A program made the position numbers and the translations under genes. Positions 37,175-46,095 of a stretch of 47,554 nt of DNA are shown in pieces. A model generated the notes under the pieces. The model saw only the letters and a list, made by a program, of their open reading frames with translations. It ran no database searches and had not been told where the DNA came from. The stretch lies in assembly GCF_016862315.1 (NCBI RefSeq), contig NZ_BOMS01000099.1, positions 1 to 47,554 of the forward strand, in the 5' to 3' direction. This stretch comes from Actinoplanes palleronii (lineage in GTDB: Bacteria > Actinomycetota > Actinomycetes > Mycobacteriales > Micromonosporaceae). The stretch's first letter is position 1. Every line of letters starts with the position of its first letter.

Positions 37175-39678
37175 AGGTCCTCCCGGATCCGGATCTCGCG
37201 CCCCAGCAGGGCGCCCAGTGCGGGCAGCACCATCACCGCCCGCTCCTCGTCGATCGATGCCGCATCGGCCGTGGCCACAACGGCCCGTGGCCCGGCCACC
37301 CGTTCGCCGATGGCTCGCCGCTCGCCCGGGTCGAAACTCCCGAACGTACGTCTCAGCAGCGGCAACACGTCGTCGAACGCGTCCGCCGGCACGTCCGCCA
37401 GCCACTCGTCGACCAGCCCGAGCAGCGCGTCGTCGTGCACCAGCAGCAGTCCGCCGCCGGCCAGGAACCCCTCCACCCACGCGGCCGCGTGTGCCGGTGG
37501 GGTTCCCACGGTCAAGGGCAGCCGCAGCCGCCGCCGCACCTCGGCGGGGTCCAGCCGGCCCGCGTCGGACAACAGCCGGGTGATCCGCCCGGCGGGCAGC
37601 CCGTGCAGGTCCGGCCGTCGGGCCAGGGATTCCACGGTGGCCAGCCACAACTCCCGAAGGTCGTTGTCGGCGAGCAGGCTGACGGCCTGGTGCACGCCGT
37701 CCATGCCGTCCCGCAGCTGCTTGGCCGCGTCGTCGGAGAGACTACCGGCAGCCGAGGGCAGGCCGGCGCAGATCCGCTTCAGCAGGCTCGCGGTCACCGT
37801 GGCGAGTCCGGCCACGTCGGTGTGCCGGACATCCCCGTACCTCAGCGTACGGGCCAGGGCGGGCAGGGCCGCCATCAGGTGGTGCACGTCCGCGTCCAGC
37901 GCCGCCCGGGTGTCGAGCGCGGCGAGCACCGCGGGATACGCCTCGCCGAGGTCGGCCAGCAGGCATGTCTCCAGCAGCCCGGTCACCTCGGCCAGCGTCC
38001 GCGCGGCCCGGGCCCGCCGGATCGCCCGCGCGGTCGCGGCGGCCAGCACGGTGGTGCCCCACATGCTGCCCTCGACCAGCCGCACCGCGAACTCCGGCTG
38101 CCAGCGGAGCACCCACTCCTCCCGGAACGTCCCGGTCCCGCGCCGCCCGGCGGCCGGTTCGCCCCACGGCAGGCCGAGCGTGCGCAGCCGGTGCAGCAGC
38201 CGGCTGCGCCGCAGGTCGATGTCCTTGCGCAGGTCGAGGTCGAGGCCGCGTTCGGCGGCCTCGGGTTTGAGCCGCAGGGTGCGCTGCTGTGCGGTCAGGT
38301 CCCGGGCGAGCGGCACGGCCGGCATCTCCTCCGGCACCGCGCCGAGGCGTTCACCGACCACCAGCCGCCGGGCGATCAGCTCGGTCCGCAGCGGTTCCCC
38401 GTCACACATCACCGCCTCGGCGGCCTCGGTGACCTCGGCCAGCCCGGCCAGCGGCCGCCCGCGCAGCGTCGCGAGGGCCTCGGCCAGCCGGGTCGCCTCG
38501 ATGACGTGCGCCGACGAGGTGGGCACGCCCTCCGCGCGCAGCACGCCGGCCGCGGCCACCAGCCAGCGCGGCACCACCGCGTCGGTGCTGGTGAACAGGT
38601 GGTGGTACCACCCCGGCGAGCTCACCCCGGCGCCATAACCCGACCAGCTCGCGAGCCGGCCATAGGTCCACGGCACCCAGGTGAACGTGACCTTCCCCTT
38701 GCGCCGCCCCTTGAGCAACGCGGCGTCGTCCTTGACGGCCACCTTCCGGGTCAGCGCCGGCACGTGCCACGCTCCGCAGACGACGGCGATGTTCTCGTGC
38801 CGCCGCCGGACCTCGCGCAGCACCGTGCGCATGTAGGCCTCGCGCACCAGATCCTCGGGATCCTCCGCGGCGCCCTCCCGGATCGCCGTCATCGCCTCCG
38901 CGATCGCCTCGAACACCGGCACCCCGCGATGCTCGACCACGTCCTCCCACCAGCGCTCGGGATCGTCATACCCGGCGGCCGCCGCCAGCTCCCCGATCGG
39001 ATCCGCCGGCCGCGCCGGCTCCGCCGGACCAGGCGCCTCCCCAGGAATCCCGCCGCCGCCGGCCTCGTCCGTTTCCACGATCTCTTCCGGTACGCCGTCC
39101 GCACCGGGCCCGCCGTCCGCCACACCCTTTGCCGGTACGCCGGAGCCGCCATCCCCCGCGCCGTCCTCCGGAGCGCCGGCCGCGCCGGGCTCATCGGCGA
39201 CCGGGCGGTCTTCCGGAGCGCCGGCCGCGCCGGGCTCATCGGCGACCGGCCGGTCTTCTGGAGCGCCGGCTGTGCCGGGCTCACCAGTCTCCGGGGCGTC
39301 CTCCGGAGTGCCAGGCGCGCCGGGCTTGCCGGCCGCCGGGCGGGTTCTCGGCGCGGCGGCCTCGCCCACGCGATATCCATACGGCAGGTCGAAGAAGCGG
39401 ACCGGCACCTCATTGGCCACCGCCCAGCGGATCGCCTGCCACTCCGGTGAGAAGACCGCGAACGGCCAGAACGCCGCCCGCCCCGGATCGTCCGCCGCAT
39501 AACCCAGCAGGGCGACCGGTGGCTCCAACCCGCCGCCGGCCACCCAGCGCACCAGGTCGTCGGCCTCCGGCGGCCCCTCCACCAGCAGGATCTCCGGCTG
39601 CTGGGCGGCCAGCTCCCGCACCACGGCCCGGGCCGACCCGGGCCCGTGATGGCGGATGCCGTAGAACCTCTCAGGCAT
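37171..39678 (-). CDS. DUF5682-family protein
   Basis: An 835-aa cytoplasmic protein. The N-terminal MPERFYGIRHHGPGSARAV and EILLVEGPPEADDL, with the later IAVVCGAWHVPAL, are hallmarks I associate with DUF5682, an erythromycin-esterase/ChaN-like fold with conserved His and Glu. The Glu-rich linker (about residues 105-215) contains 15-residue repeats (PVADEPGAAGAPEDR). The large helical C-terminal half is uncharacterised. ATG overlaps the MoxR stop by 8 bases. Activity is unknown; the fold suggests a hydrolase or effector controlled by the ATPase/VWA pair. Confidence 0.82.
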   Translation of the reverse strand: MPERFYGIRHHGPGSARAVVRELAAQQPEILLVEGPPEADDLVRWVAGGGLEPPVALLGYAADDPGRAAFWPFAVFSPEWQAIRWAVANEVPVRFFDLPYGYRVGEAAAPRTRPAAGKPGAPGTPEDAPETGEPGTAGAPEDRPVADEPGAAGAPEDRPVADEPGAAGAPEDGAGDGGSGVPAKGVADGGPGADGVPEEIVETDEAGGGGIPGEAPGPAEPARPADPIGELAAAAGYDDPERWWEDVVEHRGVPVFEAIAEAMTAIREGAAEDPEDLVREAYMRTVLREVRRRHENIAVVCGAWHVPALTRKVAVKDDAALLKGRRKGKVTFTWVPWTYGRLASWSGYGAGVSSPGWYHHLFTSTDAVVPRWLVAAAGVLRAEGVPTSSAHVIEATRLAEALATLRGRPLAGLAEVTEAAEAVMCDGEPLRTELIARRLVVGERLGAVPEEMPAVPLARDLTAQQRTLRLKPEAAERGLDLDLRKDIDLRRSRLLHRLRTLGLPWGEPAAGRRGTGTFREEWVLRWQPEFAVRLVEGSMWGTTVLAAATARAIRRARAARTLAEVTGLLETCLLADLGEAYPAVLAALDTRAALDADVHHLMAALPALARTLRYGDVRHTDVAGLATVTASLLKRICAGLPSAAGSLSDDAAKQLRDGMDGVHQAVSLLADNDLRELWLATVESLARRPDLHGLPAGRITRLLSDAGRLDPAEVRRRLRLPLTVGTPPAHAAAWVEGFLAGGGLLLVHDDALLGLVDEWLADVPADAFDDVLPLLRRTFGSFDPGERRAIGERVAGPRAVVATADAASIDEERAVMVLPALGALLGREIRIREDL
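39169..39348 (-). repeat. four 45-bp tandem repeats in the DUF5682 gene
   Basis: Units start at 39169, 39214, 39259 and 39304. The first two differ at only one base; the last two are diverged. Each encodes about 15 residues of the acidic Gly/Ala/Pro linker. Confidence 0.85.
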
Positions 39679-40732
39679 CGCGGGCGGCCCGATAGAAGTC
39701 GAGCCAGTCCGGTCGCTCCCGGACCACGGTCTCGAGGTACTCCCGCCAGACGACCGCGTCGGAGACCGGGTCCTTGACCACCGCGCCGAGGATCCCGGCG
39801 GCCACGTCACCCGGGTGCAGCGTGCCGTCGCCGAAGTGTGCGGCCAGCGCCATCCCGTTGGTGATCACCGAGATGGCCTCGGCGGTGGAGAGCGACCCGG
39901 TCGGCGATTTCAGTTTGGTCCGGCCGTCCTCGGTGAGGCCGCCGCGCAGCTCGCGGAAGATCGTGACCACCCGGCGGATCTCCTCCAGCGCGGCCGGCAC
40001 CTCGGGCAGCTCCAGCGACGCGCCGAGCTGGGCGACCCGCCGGGCCACGATCTCGACCTCGTCGTCGGCGTTGGCCGGCATCGGCAGCACCACCGTGTTG
40101 AACCGCCGACGCAGGGCGCTGGACAGCTCGTTGACCCCGCGGTCCCGGTCGTTGGCGGTGGCGATCAGGTTGAACCCGCGCTCCGCCTGGACCTCGGTGT
40201 TCAGCTCGGGGACCGGCAGCGTCTTCTCGGACAGGATGGTGATCAGCGCGTCCTGCACGTCGGACGGGACCCGGGTGAGCTCCTCCAGCCGGGCGATCGA
40301 CCCGGTCCGCATGGCCCGCATGATCGGGCTGGGGACCAGGGCCGCGTCGGTCGGGCCCTCGGCGAGCAGCCGGGCGTAGTTCCACCCATACCGAATGGCT
40401 TCCTCCGGGGTGCCGGCGGTGCCCTGGACCAGCAGCGTGGAGTCGCCCGAGACGGCCGCGGCCAGGTGCTCGGAGACCCAGGTCTTGGCGGTGCCGGGGA
40501 CGCCGAGCAGCAGCAGCGCCCGGTCGGTGGCCAGGGTGGAGACGGCCACCTCGATCAGGCGGCGGGGACCCACGTACTTCGGGGTGATCTTGGCGCCGTC
40601 ACCCAGCAGATACGTCACGACGGCCTGCGGGGACAGCCGCCAGCCCGGAGGGCGCGGCCGATCGTCGGCGGCCGCCAGCTGGGCGAGCTCGTCGGCGTAC
40701 TCATCCTCGGCGTGCGGTCGCAGGGCGGTCAC
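39671..40732 (-). CDS. MoxR-family AAA+ ATPase
   Basis: A 353-aa AAA+ ATPase. Walker A is GVPGTAKT (about residues 77-84). The Walker B region is degenerate (IARLEELTRVPSDVQ, with Glu-Glu in place of Asp-Glu). Sensor 1 is NLIATANDRDRGVNELSSALRRRF, which also includes the arginine finger region. This family acts as a remodelling or chaperone ATPase with a VWA partner. GTG start with AGGAG 5 bases upstream. It starts 48 bases after the SWIM gene and overlaps the DUF5682 gene. Confidence 0.9.
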   Translation of the reverse strand: MTALRPHAEDEYADELAQLAAADDRPRPPGWRLSPQAVVTYLLGDGAKITPKYVGPRRLIEVAVSTLATDRALLLLGVPGTAKTWVSEHLAAAVSGDSTLLVQGTAGTPEEAIRYGWNYARLLAEGPTDAALVPSPIMRAMRTGSIARLEELTRVPSDVQDALITILSEKTLPVPELNTEVQAERGFNLIATANDRDRGVNELSSALRRRFNTVVLPMPANADDEVEIVARRVAQLGASLELPEVPAALEEIRRVVTIFRELRGGLTEDGRTKLKSPTGSLSTAEAISVITNGMALAAHFGDGTLHPGDVAAGILGAVVKDPVSDAVVWREYLETVVRERPDWLDFYRAARDA

Positions 40733-40780
40733 GCGAACTCCTGAAATCTCGTCAGCTCGGTAGGTGGCTCGAACAGCAAA

Positions 40781-43702
40781 CTACTGCGGGGGTGTGACAT
40801 TTTCGGCGGCGAGCTCGTCGAGCATCTCCGCCCGGAATGTCAGAGTGCGGGCCAGGTCGGCGACCGGCCGGACCCGGCTCGGGTCGACCTCCGGCTCCAG
40901 CTGGGCGGCGAGCCGGCCGGTCAGATCGGCATACGCCGGTGGCATGGCCAGCGCGGCGGCCCGGCACAGCTCGCCCAGCTGCCAGGTGTGCCGGTCGTTG
41001 CGCGCCCGGGTCACGACGGTCTCCAGCACGGTGACGCTGAGTGGCTCCGGCCACGGCCCGGGATGCAGGGCGAGCAGCCGGTGCGCCGCGCCGTCCTCGG
41101 TCCGCAACGCCTGAGCGGCCAGCCGGGCCAGCACGTCCGGCGGGAGCACCAGGTGCAGATCCCAGCGCACCGCCTCGCGCAGCATCCCGGCGTCGGCGGC
41201 CAGCAGGGCGCGCGCCCAGCCCGGGTCGTTCTGCGCGGTGGCCGCTTTTGCCCAGCCGTGCAGCAGCGGGGCGGCCCAGTCGTTGCCCCGGGCCAGGGCG
41301 AGGTAGCCGCTCGGCTCCAGCTCGGACCAGGACTCCAGCGGCGCGCCCGCGATCACCTCCTCCAGCAGCCAGGCACTCGTGCCGGTGCCGTGCGCCGGGG
41401 TGGCGGCGACCCCGTCGCGCCGCAGGGCGGCGTCGAGCTCGCCGGGCGGCCGGACGGCGAGCCGGGGCGGGTCGCTGAGCTCGAGGCGCACCGCGGCGTG
41501 CGCCCGCTGCCGCATCCGCCGGCCGAGCGCGGCCCCGGGCAGCTGCCGCAACAGCTCGACGGCGGCCTGCCGGACCTCCTTGCGGCGGTCGTCCAGCCCG
41601 CGCTCCAGCAGCTCCTCGTCGTCGAGCGAGAGCCCGTCGGCGAAGGTGCCGAGGAACCGGGCGCGGTTGTCCGAGGACTCGGTGTCCCAGGTGCTCTCCA
41701 CCAGCTGACGGGCCCGGGCCGGCGCGGACCGGCGCAGCGTGGTCAGGTGGCCGAGGCGTTCCGCGCTGGTGGCGGTCGTCCAGTCGGTGACGGTGACCGG
41801 CGCGGCCTCGTCGAGCAGCCAGCGCCAGTCGGCCCGCTGCCCGGCCAGCCAGGCCCCGCGCCGCCCGGCGACCCGGGCCACGTCGGCTCGGACCGTGGTG
41901 TTGCGCCGGGCGGCCTCCAGCAGCGCCGGCAGCAGCACCGGCGGCACCAACCCGCCCCGCGCCACCGCCGCGGCCAGCCACTGCGCCAGGAGCTCCTGCT
42001 CCAGGTGGGCGCCGCCGGGCGCGCCACCCCGCAGGATGCGCGCCAGCCGGACACCGGCCGCGACCGGCAACCCCGGCGCGGTCTCGACCGGCGCCGCGGG
42101 GACCGGCGCCTTCACCGTCGACGGCAGCAACCCGGCCCGCCGCGTCGCCAGCGCCACCACAGCCGCGTCCAGCAGAGCGACCGCCGCAGATGCGGGCGCC
42201 GAGGAGGAAGCAGGTGCCGAGGAAGAAGCAGACGCCGACAGAGAAGCGGGCGCCGAGGGAGAAGCAGGCGCCGGGGAAGAAGCGGGCGCCGGGGAAGCCA
42301 GCGCGACGACGCTCGCACCGACCCGCACCGTATCGTCGCTCCACGGGCGCCGCGCCGTCCCCACCAGGGCCGCTGCCAGCAACTCAGGTGGCAACTCGGC
42401 CTCCCGGGGCGCTCCCGGATCGGGCACCGCGGGCCCCGCCGGCACGAACTGCCCCGCCACCCACGCCGCCAGCGGACGCAGCCCGGCCGGCGACCACTCC
42501 GCCGCCACCGCCGCCGGTCGCCCACCCGCGGCCGCCAGCAGCCACCACGGCTCCCGGTGCCCGGCAGCGAGGGGGAGCGCCGCGCCCTCCTCGTCGACCA
42601 GGAAACCGTCGGCGCTCGGGGTGACGCCCGCCAGGAGCATCGGTCCGTCGTACCGAAAAGGCTCATCGGCCAGAAGCCGGGACCACCGGGAGAGGGCGGC
42701 GCGCACCGACCCGGCGCCATCCGGTGTGCCGAACGGCTCGGTGGCGCTCAGGCGCTCGGCGACCAGCGCCCGCAGCGGCGCGGCACCGGGATGAAAACAC
42801 AGGTCGCCGCGGAACTCGGTGCCCGGCACCAGGTCGGCGGCGAGCGTCTGGCCGGGCGCGGCGAACGACAGCACCAGCGCGAACCGGGACGTCGACGCAC
42901 CGTGCAACCAGGTCCGCCGGGTGGTCAGCACGCCGTCGTCGGAGTCGTGCTGCCCGAGGACCTGCCAGCGGTCGGTGACCCGGGGCCCGGCCAGCACCTC
43001 CTCGGCCGAGGTGGGGAAGCCGATCCGGGAGCGGACGGTGGCGGCGGTGGCCGGGTCGAGCGCGTCGAGGCGGTCGTGCCCGGCGACCAGCAGGTGCAGC
43101 ATGGCCAGCTCGCCGAGCAGCCGGTCAGCCCACTGCGGACCGATGCCGGCGATCTCGCCGAGCCGCCGGACCGTGCTCGCCACGCCCGGCGCCTGCGCGT
43201 CGACCAGCCGGGCGGCGACCGGCTCGAAGGCCTGGTGCCCGCGCCGGCCCAGCCCGGCCAGACCCTGCTCGACCTGGTCGTCGAGCCAGCGGCGCAGCTC
43301 GGTCATGCCGCTCGCCACCCGCTCGGCGCGGTCCTTGGCGCGTTTCGCGGCGGCCACCGGGTCGGGCGGGGTCAGCCGCGCCTTGGCCCGGGCCGCCCGG
43401 GCGGTCTGCCAGGAGATCACCCAATCGGGTGCGGTGGCGGCGCCGAGGCCGGCCTCGGCCCAGTGCAGGACCAGGCCGACCGCGTGTTTGCAGGGCGCCT
43501 GGAACGTCGGGCAGGAGCACTTGAACGCCGGGCCGGCCAGGTCGACGGCGACCTGATAGCCCCGGCAGAGTCCCCAGAGGAGGGTGTCGTCGTGCGCCCC
43601 GGTGACGCTGAACTGCCCGGACACGCTGCGGGCGCGCTTGAGCGCGGCCGGGTCGGCGGCGAGCGACTCGGCCTGGGCGAGGGACCAACGTTCGGCGGGC
43701 AC
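40781..43702 (-). CDS. SWIM zinc-finger protein fused to a DUF5691-like domain
   Basis: A 973-aa protein. The SWIM zinc finger CxCxnCxH is complete: C62, C64, C71, H73 (CSCPTFQAPCKH), a likely nucleic-acid or protein-binding site. About residues 75-430 are uncharacterised. The remainder resembles DUF5691, a helical-repeat domain, interrupted by a Ser/Ala/Pro linker near 470-510. In related loci I recall these as separate genes, so this may be a fusion. GTG start, with TAGGGT 6 bases upstream and no ribosome site, suggests a leaderless operon head. Confidence 0.83.
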   Translation of the reverse strand: MPAERWSLAQAESLAADPAALKRARSVSGQFSVTGAHDDTLLWGLCRGYQVAVDLAGPAFKCSCPTFQAPCKHAVGLVLHWAEAGLGAATAPDWVISWQTARAARAKARLTPPDPVAAAKRAKDRAERVASGMTELRRWLDDQVEQGLAGLGRRGHQAFEPVAARLVDAQAPGVASTVRRLGEIAGIGPQWADRLLGELAMLHLLVAGHDRLDALDPATAATVRSRIGFPTSAEEVLAGPRVTDRWQVLGQHDSDDGVLTTRRTWLHGASTSRFALVLSFAAPGQTLAADLVPGTEFRGDLCFHPGAAPLRALVAERLSATEPFGTPDGAGSVRAALSRWSRLLADEPFRYDGPMLLAGVTPSADGFLVDEEGAALPLAAGHREPWWLLAAAGGRPAAVAAEWSPAGLRPLAAWVAGQFVPAGPAVPDPGAPREAELPPELLAAALVGTARRPWSDDTVRVGASVVALASPAPASSPAPASPSAPASLSASASSSAPASSSAPASAAVALLDAAVVALATRRAGLLPSTVKAPVPAAPVETAPGLPVAAGVRLARILRGGAPGGAHLEQELLAQWLAAAVARGGLVPPVLLPALLEAARRNTTVRADVARVAGRRGAWLAGQRADWRWLLDEAAPVTVTDWTTATSAERLGHLTTLRRSAPARARQLVESTWDTESSDNRARFLGTFADGLSLDDEELLERGLDDRRKEVRQAAVELLRQLPGAALGRRMRQRAHAAVRLELSDPPRLAVRPPGELDAALRRDGVAATPAHGTGTSAWLLEEVIAGAPLESWSELEPSGYLALARGNDWAAPLLHGWAKAATAQNDPGWARALLAADAGMLREAVRWDLHLVLPPDVLARLAAQALRTEDGAAHRLLALHPGPWPEPLSVTVLETVVTRARNDRHTWQLGELCRAAALAMPPAYADLTGRLAAQLEPEVDPSRVRPVADLARTLTFRAEMLDELAAENVTPPQ
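42192..42299 (-). repeat. six 18-bp tandem repeats in the SWIM gene
   Basis: Units such as GCGGGCGCCGAGGAGGAA, encoding six-residue Ser/Ala/Pro repeats of the linker. They are A-richer than the surrounding gene. Confidence 0.8.
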
Positions 43703-43708
43703 GGGACG

Positions 43709-43714
43709 ACCCTA
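43709..43714 (-). promoter_or_regulatory. -10 element of the MoxR/SWIM operon
   Basis: TAGGGT on the minus strand lies 6 bases before the GTG of the SWIM gene. No ribosome site is present. Confidence 0.4.
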
Positions 43715-43787
43715 GGCCCGGGGTACGACGTTTTCGACGGCGATTCAGGGCAGACTGAGAACCCTGCGGATCAGTGGAGGTAGCGAC

Positions 43788-44429
43788 ATGCGGGTGATCG
43801 TCTTCGGGGCGACCGGGATGGTCGGGCAGGGTGTGCTGCGGGAGTGTCTGCTCGCCCCGGACGTGACCGAGGTGCTGGTGGTGACCCGGTCACCGACCGG
43901 CGTGCGGCACGCCAAACTCCGCGAGGTGACAGTCGCCGACTTCGCCGACCTCAGTGCGATCAAGGGCGAGCTCTCCGGGTACGACGCCTGCTTCTACTGC
44001 CTCGGCGTCTCCTCGGTCGGGATGGACGAGGCCGCGTACACCAAAGTGTCGTACGACTTCCCGATGGCCGCCGCGCGAACCCTGGCCGAGCTGAGTCCGG
44101 AGATGACCTTCGTCTACGTCTCCGGGGCCGGCACCGACGCGGCCAGCCGGACGATGTGGTCGCGGGTCAAGGGCCGCACCGAGAACGAGGTGATGGCGCT
44201 CTTCCACCACGGGTACGCGTTCCGCCCCGGCTTCATCCAGCCCACGCACGGCGCCCGCTCCAAGACCGGGTGGTACAACGCGGTCTACACGGTCACCGCG
44301 CCACTGATCCCGATGTTCCGCCGGCTCGCGCCGCAGTACGTGACGAGCACCGACGTGATCGGCCGGGCGATGCTGCGGGCCGCCCGCACCGGCTTCCCGC
44401 GCCGCGTCGTCACCAACGCCGACATGTGA
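43788..44429 (+). CDS. NAD(P)-binding Rossmann oxidoreductase, atypical SDR type
   Basis: A 213-aa soluble protein. The N-terminal nucleotide-binding motif is GATGMVGQG (residues about 7-15), followed by VLVVTRSPTG, DACFYCLGVSS and FVYVSGAGTD. It resembles the HTATIP2-like atypical short-chain dehydrogenases, which lack the classic YxxxK. The reaction is unknown. GGAGG lies 6-7 bases before the ATG. It is divergent from the SWIM operon and converges with the GST-like gene, with only 4 bases between the stops. Confidence 0.87.
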   Translation: MRVIVFGATGMVGQGVLRECLLAPDVTEVLVVTRSPTGVRHAKLREVTVADFADLSAIKGELSGYDACFYCLGVSSVGMDEAAYTKVSYDFPMAAARTLAELSPEMTFVYVSGAGTDAASRTMWSRVKGRTENEVMALFHHGYAFRPGFIQPTHGARSKTGWYNAVYTVTAPLIPMFRRLAPQYVTSTDVIGRAMLRAARTGFPRRVVTNADM

Positions 44430-44433
44430 GCTC

Positions 44434-45384
44434 TCAGACAGCCCGCACCGGGGGAGTGCCGTCCCCGAACGGGCGCCCGCCCAGCGACTCCCGGCCGTGC
44501 GGCGTCAGCCAGCCGCTCAGGTCCGGTCCGGCCGGGATGATGCCGCTCGGATTGATGTTCCGGTGCACCTGGTAGTAGTGCTGCTTGATCTGCACGAAGT
44601 CGATGGTGTCCCCGAACCCCGGTGTCTGAAAAAGATCACGCGCGTACGCCCACAGCACCGGCATCTCGGTCAGCTTCGACCGGTTGCACTTGAAGTGCCC
44701 GTGGTACACCGCGTCGAAGCGCACCAGCGTGGTGAACAGCCGTACGTCCGCCTCGGTGATCGTGTCGCCGACCAGGTAGCGCCGGTCGGCCAGGCGCGCC
44801 GAGAGCCAGTCCAGCCGGTCGAACAGCCGGTGGTACGCCTTCTCGTAGGCCTCCTGCGACGACGCGAACCCGGCCCGGTAGACGCCGTTGTTCACGTCCG
44901 CGAACACCACCGCGTTGACCTCGTCGATCTCGGCACGCAGCTCCGGCGGGTAGAGCAGCGGCGCACCCGGCCGGTGGAACGCGGCCCACTCCAGCGACAG
45001 GTCCAGGGTGATCTGCGCGAAGTCATTGGTGACCACCGCGCCGGACGGCACGTCCACGATCGCCGGGACGGTGATCCCCTTGTCGTAGTCGGGGAACCGC
45101 TTCAGGAACGCCTCCTGCAGCCGCTCGATGCCGAGCACCGGGTCCCGGCCACCCGGATCCAGGTCGAACGTCCAGCTCCGCTCGTCGTGGGTCGGTCCGG
45201 CGACACCCATCGACAGCACGTCCTCCAGGCCGAGCAGCCGCCGTACGATGATCGCCCGGTTCGCCCATGGGCAGGCCCGGCTCACCACCAGCCGGTACCG
45301 TCCCGCCTCGACCGGGTACGGCCCGTCCGCGGCGATCCGGGTCGAGATGTAGCGCTGATCACGGTTGTACTCACCGGTTGCCAT
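44434..45384 (-). CDS. xi-class GST-like reductase (glutathionyl-hydroquinone reductase family)
   Basis: A 316-aa protein. An N-terminal thioredoxin-like domain has the xi-class active site CPWA at C38 (VVSRACPWANR). An all-helical C-terminal domain carries NNGVYRAGFASSQEAYEKA and RYLVGDTITEADVRLFTTLVRFD. The family reduces thiol conjugates of hydroquinones. Actinomycetes use mycothiol instead of glutathione, so the thiol partner is probably mycothiol; that is inference. ATG at 45384 sits right after GGGGGG. It is divergent from the channel gene. Confidence 0.9.
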   Translation of the reverse strand: MATGEYNRDQRYISTRIAADGPYPVEAGRYRLVVSRACPWANRAIIVRRLLGLEDVLSMGVAGPTHDERSWTFDLDPGGRDPVLGIERLQEAFLKRFPDYDKGITVPAIVDVPSGAVVTNDFAQITLDLSLEWAAFHRPGAPLLYPPELRAEIDEVNAVVFADVNNGVYRAGFASSQEAYEKAYHRLFDRLDWLSARLADRRYLVGDTITEADVRLFTTLVRFDAVYHGHFKCNRSKLTEMPVLWAYARDLFQTPGFGDTIDFVQIKQHYYQVHRNINPSGIIPAGPDLSGWLTPHGRESLGGRPFGDGTPPVRAV

Positions 45385-45438
45385 CCCCCCATCGTGCCCC
45401 CGCCGGACCTGGCAAAACCGGTGAGATCGACATCCCGG

Positions 45439-45444
45439 CATACT
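45439..45444 (+). promoter_or_regulatory. -10 element of a probable leaderless gene
   Basis: CATACT lies 7 bases before the ATG at 45452, and there is no ribosome site. Confidence 0.45.
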
Positions 45445-45451
45445 GGCGCGC

Positions 45452-46084
45452 ATGACCGAACCGGAAGACCCGGCCGCCACCCCCGAGCGTCTGGTGCTGT
45501 TCACCGACGCGGTGGCCGCGATCGCGATCACCCTGCTCATCCTGCCGCTGCTGGAGACGCTCGCGGACGTCGAGGAGCACACCGACCTGTCCGACCTGAT
45601 CCACGACAACCGGGCCGGTTTCGGCGCGTTCCTGCTGGGCTTCGCGGTGATCTTCCGCTTCTGGTGGGGCCACCACCGGGTGTTCGGCCACCTGTCGCAG
45701 CTGCGGGGACCGATCGTGATCCTCAGTGGCCTGTGGACGCTGGCGATCGTGACACTGCCGGTGCTCACCGCGGTCATCACCGACTTCCCGCCGTCCAGCG
45801 GCTCGGTGGCGATGTACTGCGGCACCCTGGCCCTGGCCACCGGCTCGCTCAGCGTGCTGTCGATCTACGTGTACCGGCGCCCGGAGCTGAGCGTGGGGCG
45901 TACCCCGCTGCCGTTCGACGAGGTGGTCGGCACCCTGGTGACCTTCGGCGCCCTGCTGCTCGCCGCGGTGATCGGCTCGGTGTTCCCGCAGATCAACTAC
46001 TTTGCGCTGTTCCTGCTGTTCCTCACCGGACCGGTCGAGCGCCTGCTCCGATCCCGCTGGCGCCGCCCCCGCCCGGTCGCCTAG
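45452..46084 (+). CDS. TMEM175-family (DUF1211) potassium channel-like membrane protein
   Basis: A 210-aa membrane protein with about six predicted helices. The first carries RLVLFTDAVAAIAITLLILPL, the family's F(S/T)D filter-lining motif. FRFWWGHHRVFGHL follows in a later helix. Bacterial TMEM175 proteins form potassium-permeable channels. No regulatory domain is present. Probably leaderless. The exonuclease-like gene follows 11 bases later. Confidence 0.9.
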   Translation: MTEPEDPAATPERLVLFTDAVAAIAITLLILPLLETLADVEEHTDLSDLIHDNRAGFGAFLLGFAVIFRFWWGHHRVFGHLSQLRGPIVILSGLWTLAIVTLPVLTAVITDFPPSSGSVAMYCGTLALATGSLSVLSIYVYRRPELSVGRTPLPFDEVVGTLVTFGALLLAAVIGSVFPQINYFALFLLFLTGPVERLLRSRWRRPRPVA

Positions 46085-46095
46085 TTTTCTTTTCC

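Noticed and set aside
39169..39348. 45-bp repeats considered as a CRISPR-like array
   Set aside because: The units are contiguous without spacers, keep the reading frame and encode protein repeats; no cas genes are nearby.
40988..43783. 931-codon open frame on the plus strand
   Set aside because: It runs antisense to the SWIM gene, whose zinc-finger motif and codon use are convincing. The plus-strand product is a low-complexity Arg/Gly/Pro sequence, a by-product of high GC.
44497..46095. Long upstream extension of the DnaQ-like reading frame
   Set aside because: It crosses the GST-like gene antisense and the TMEM175 gene in another frame. The family N-terminus begins at the ATG at 46096.
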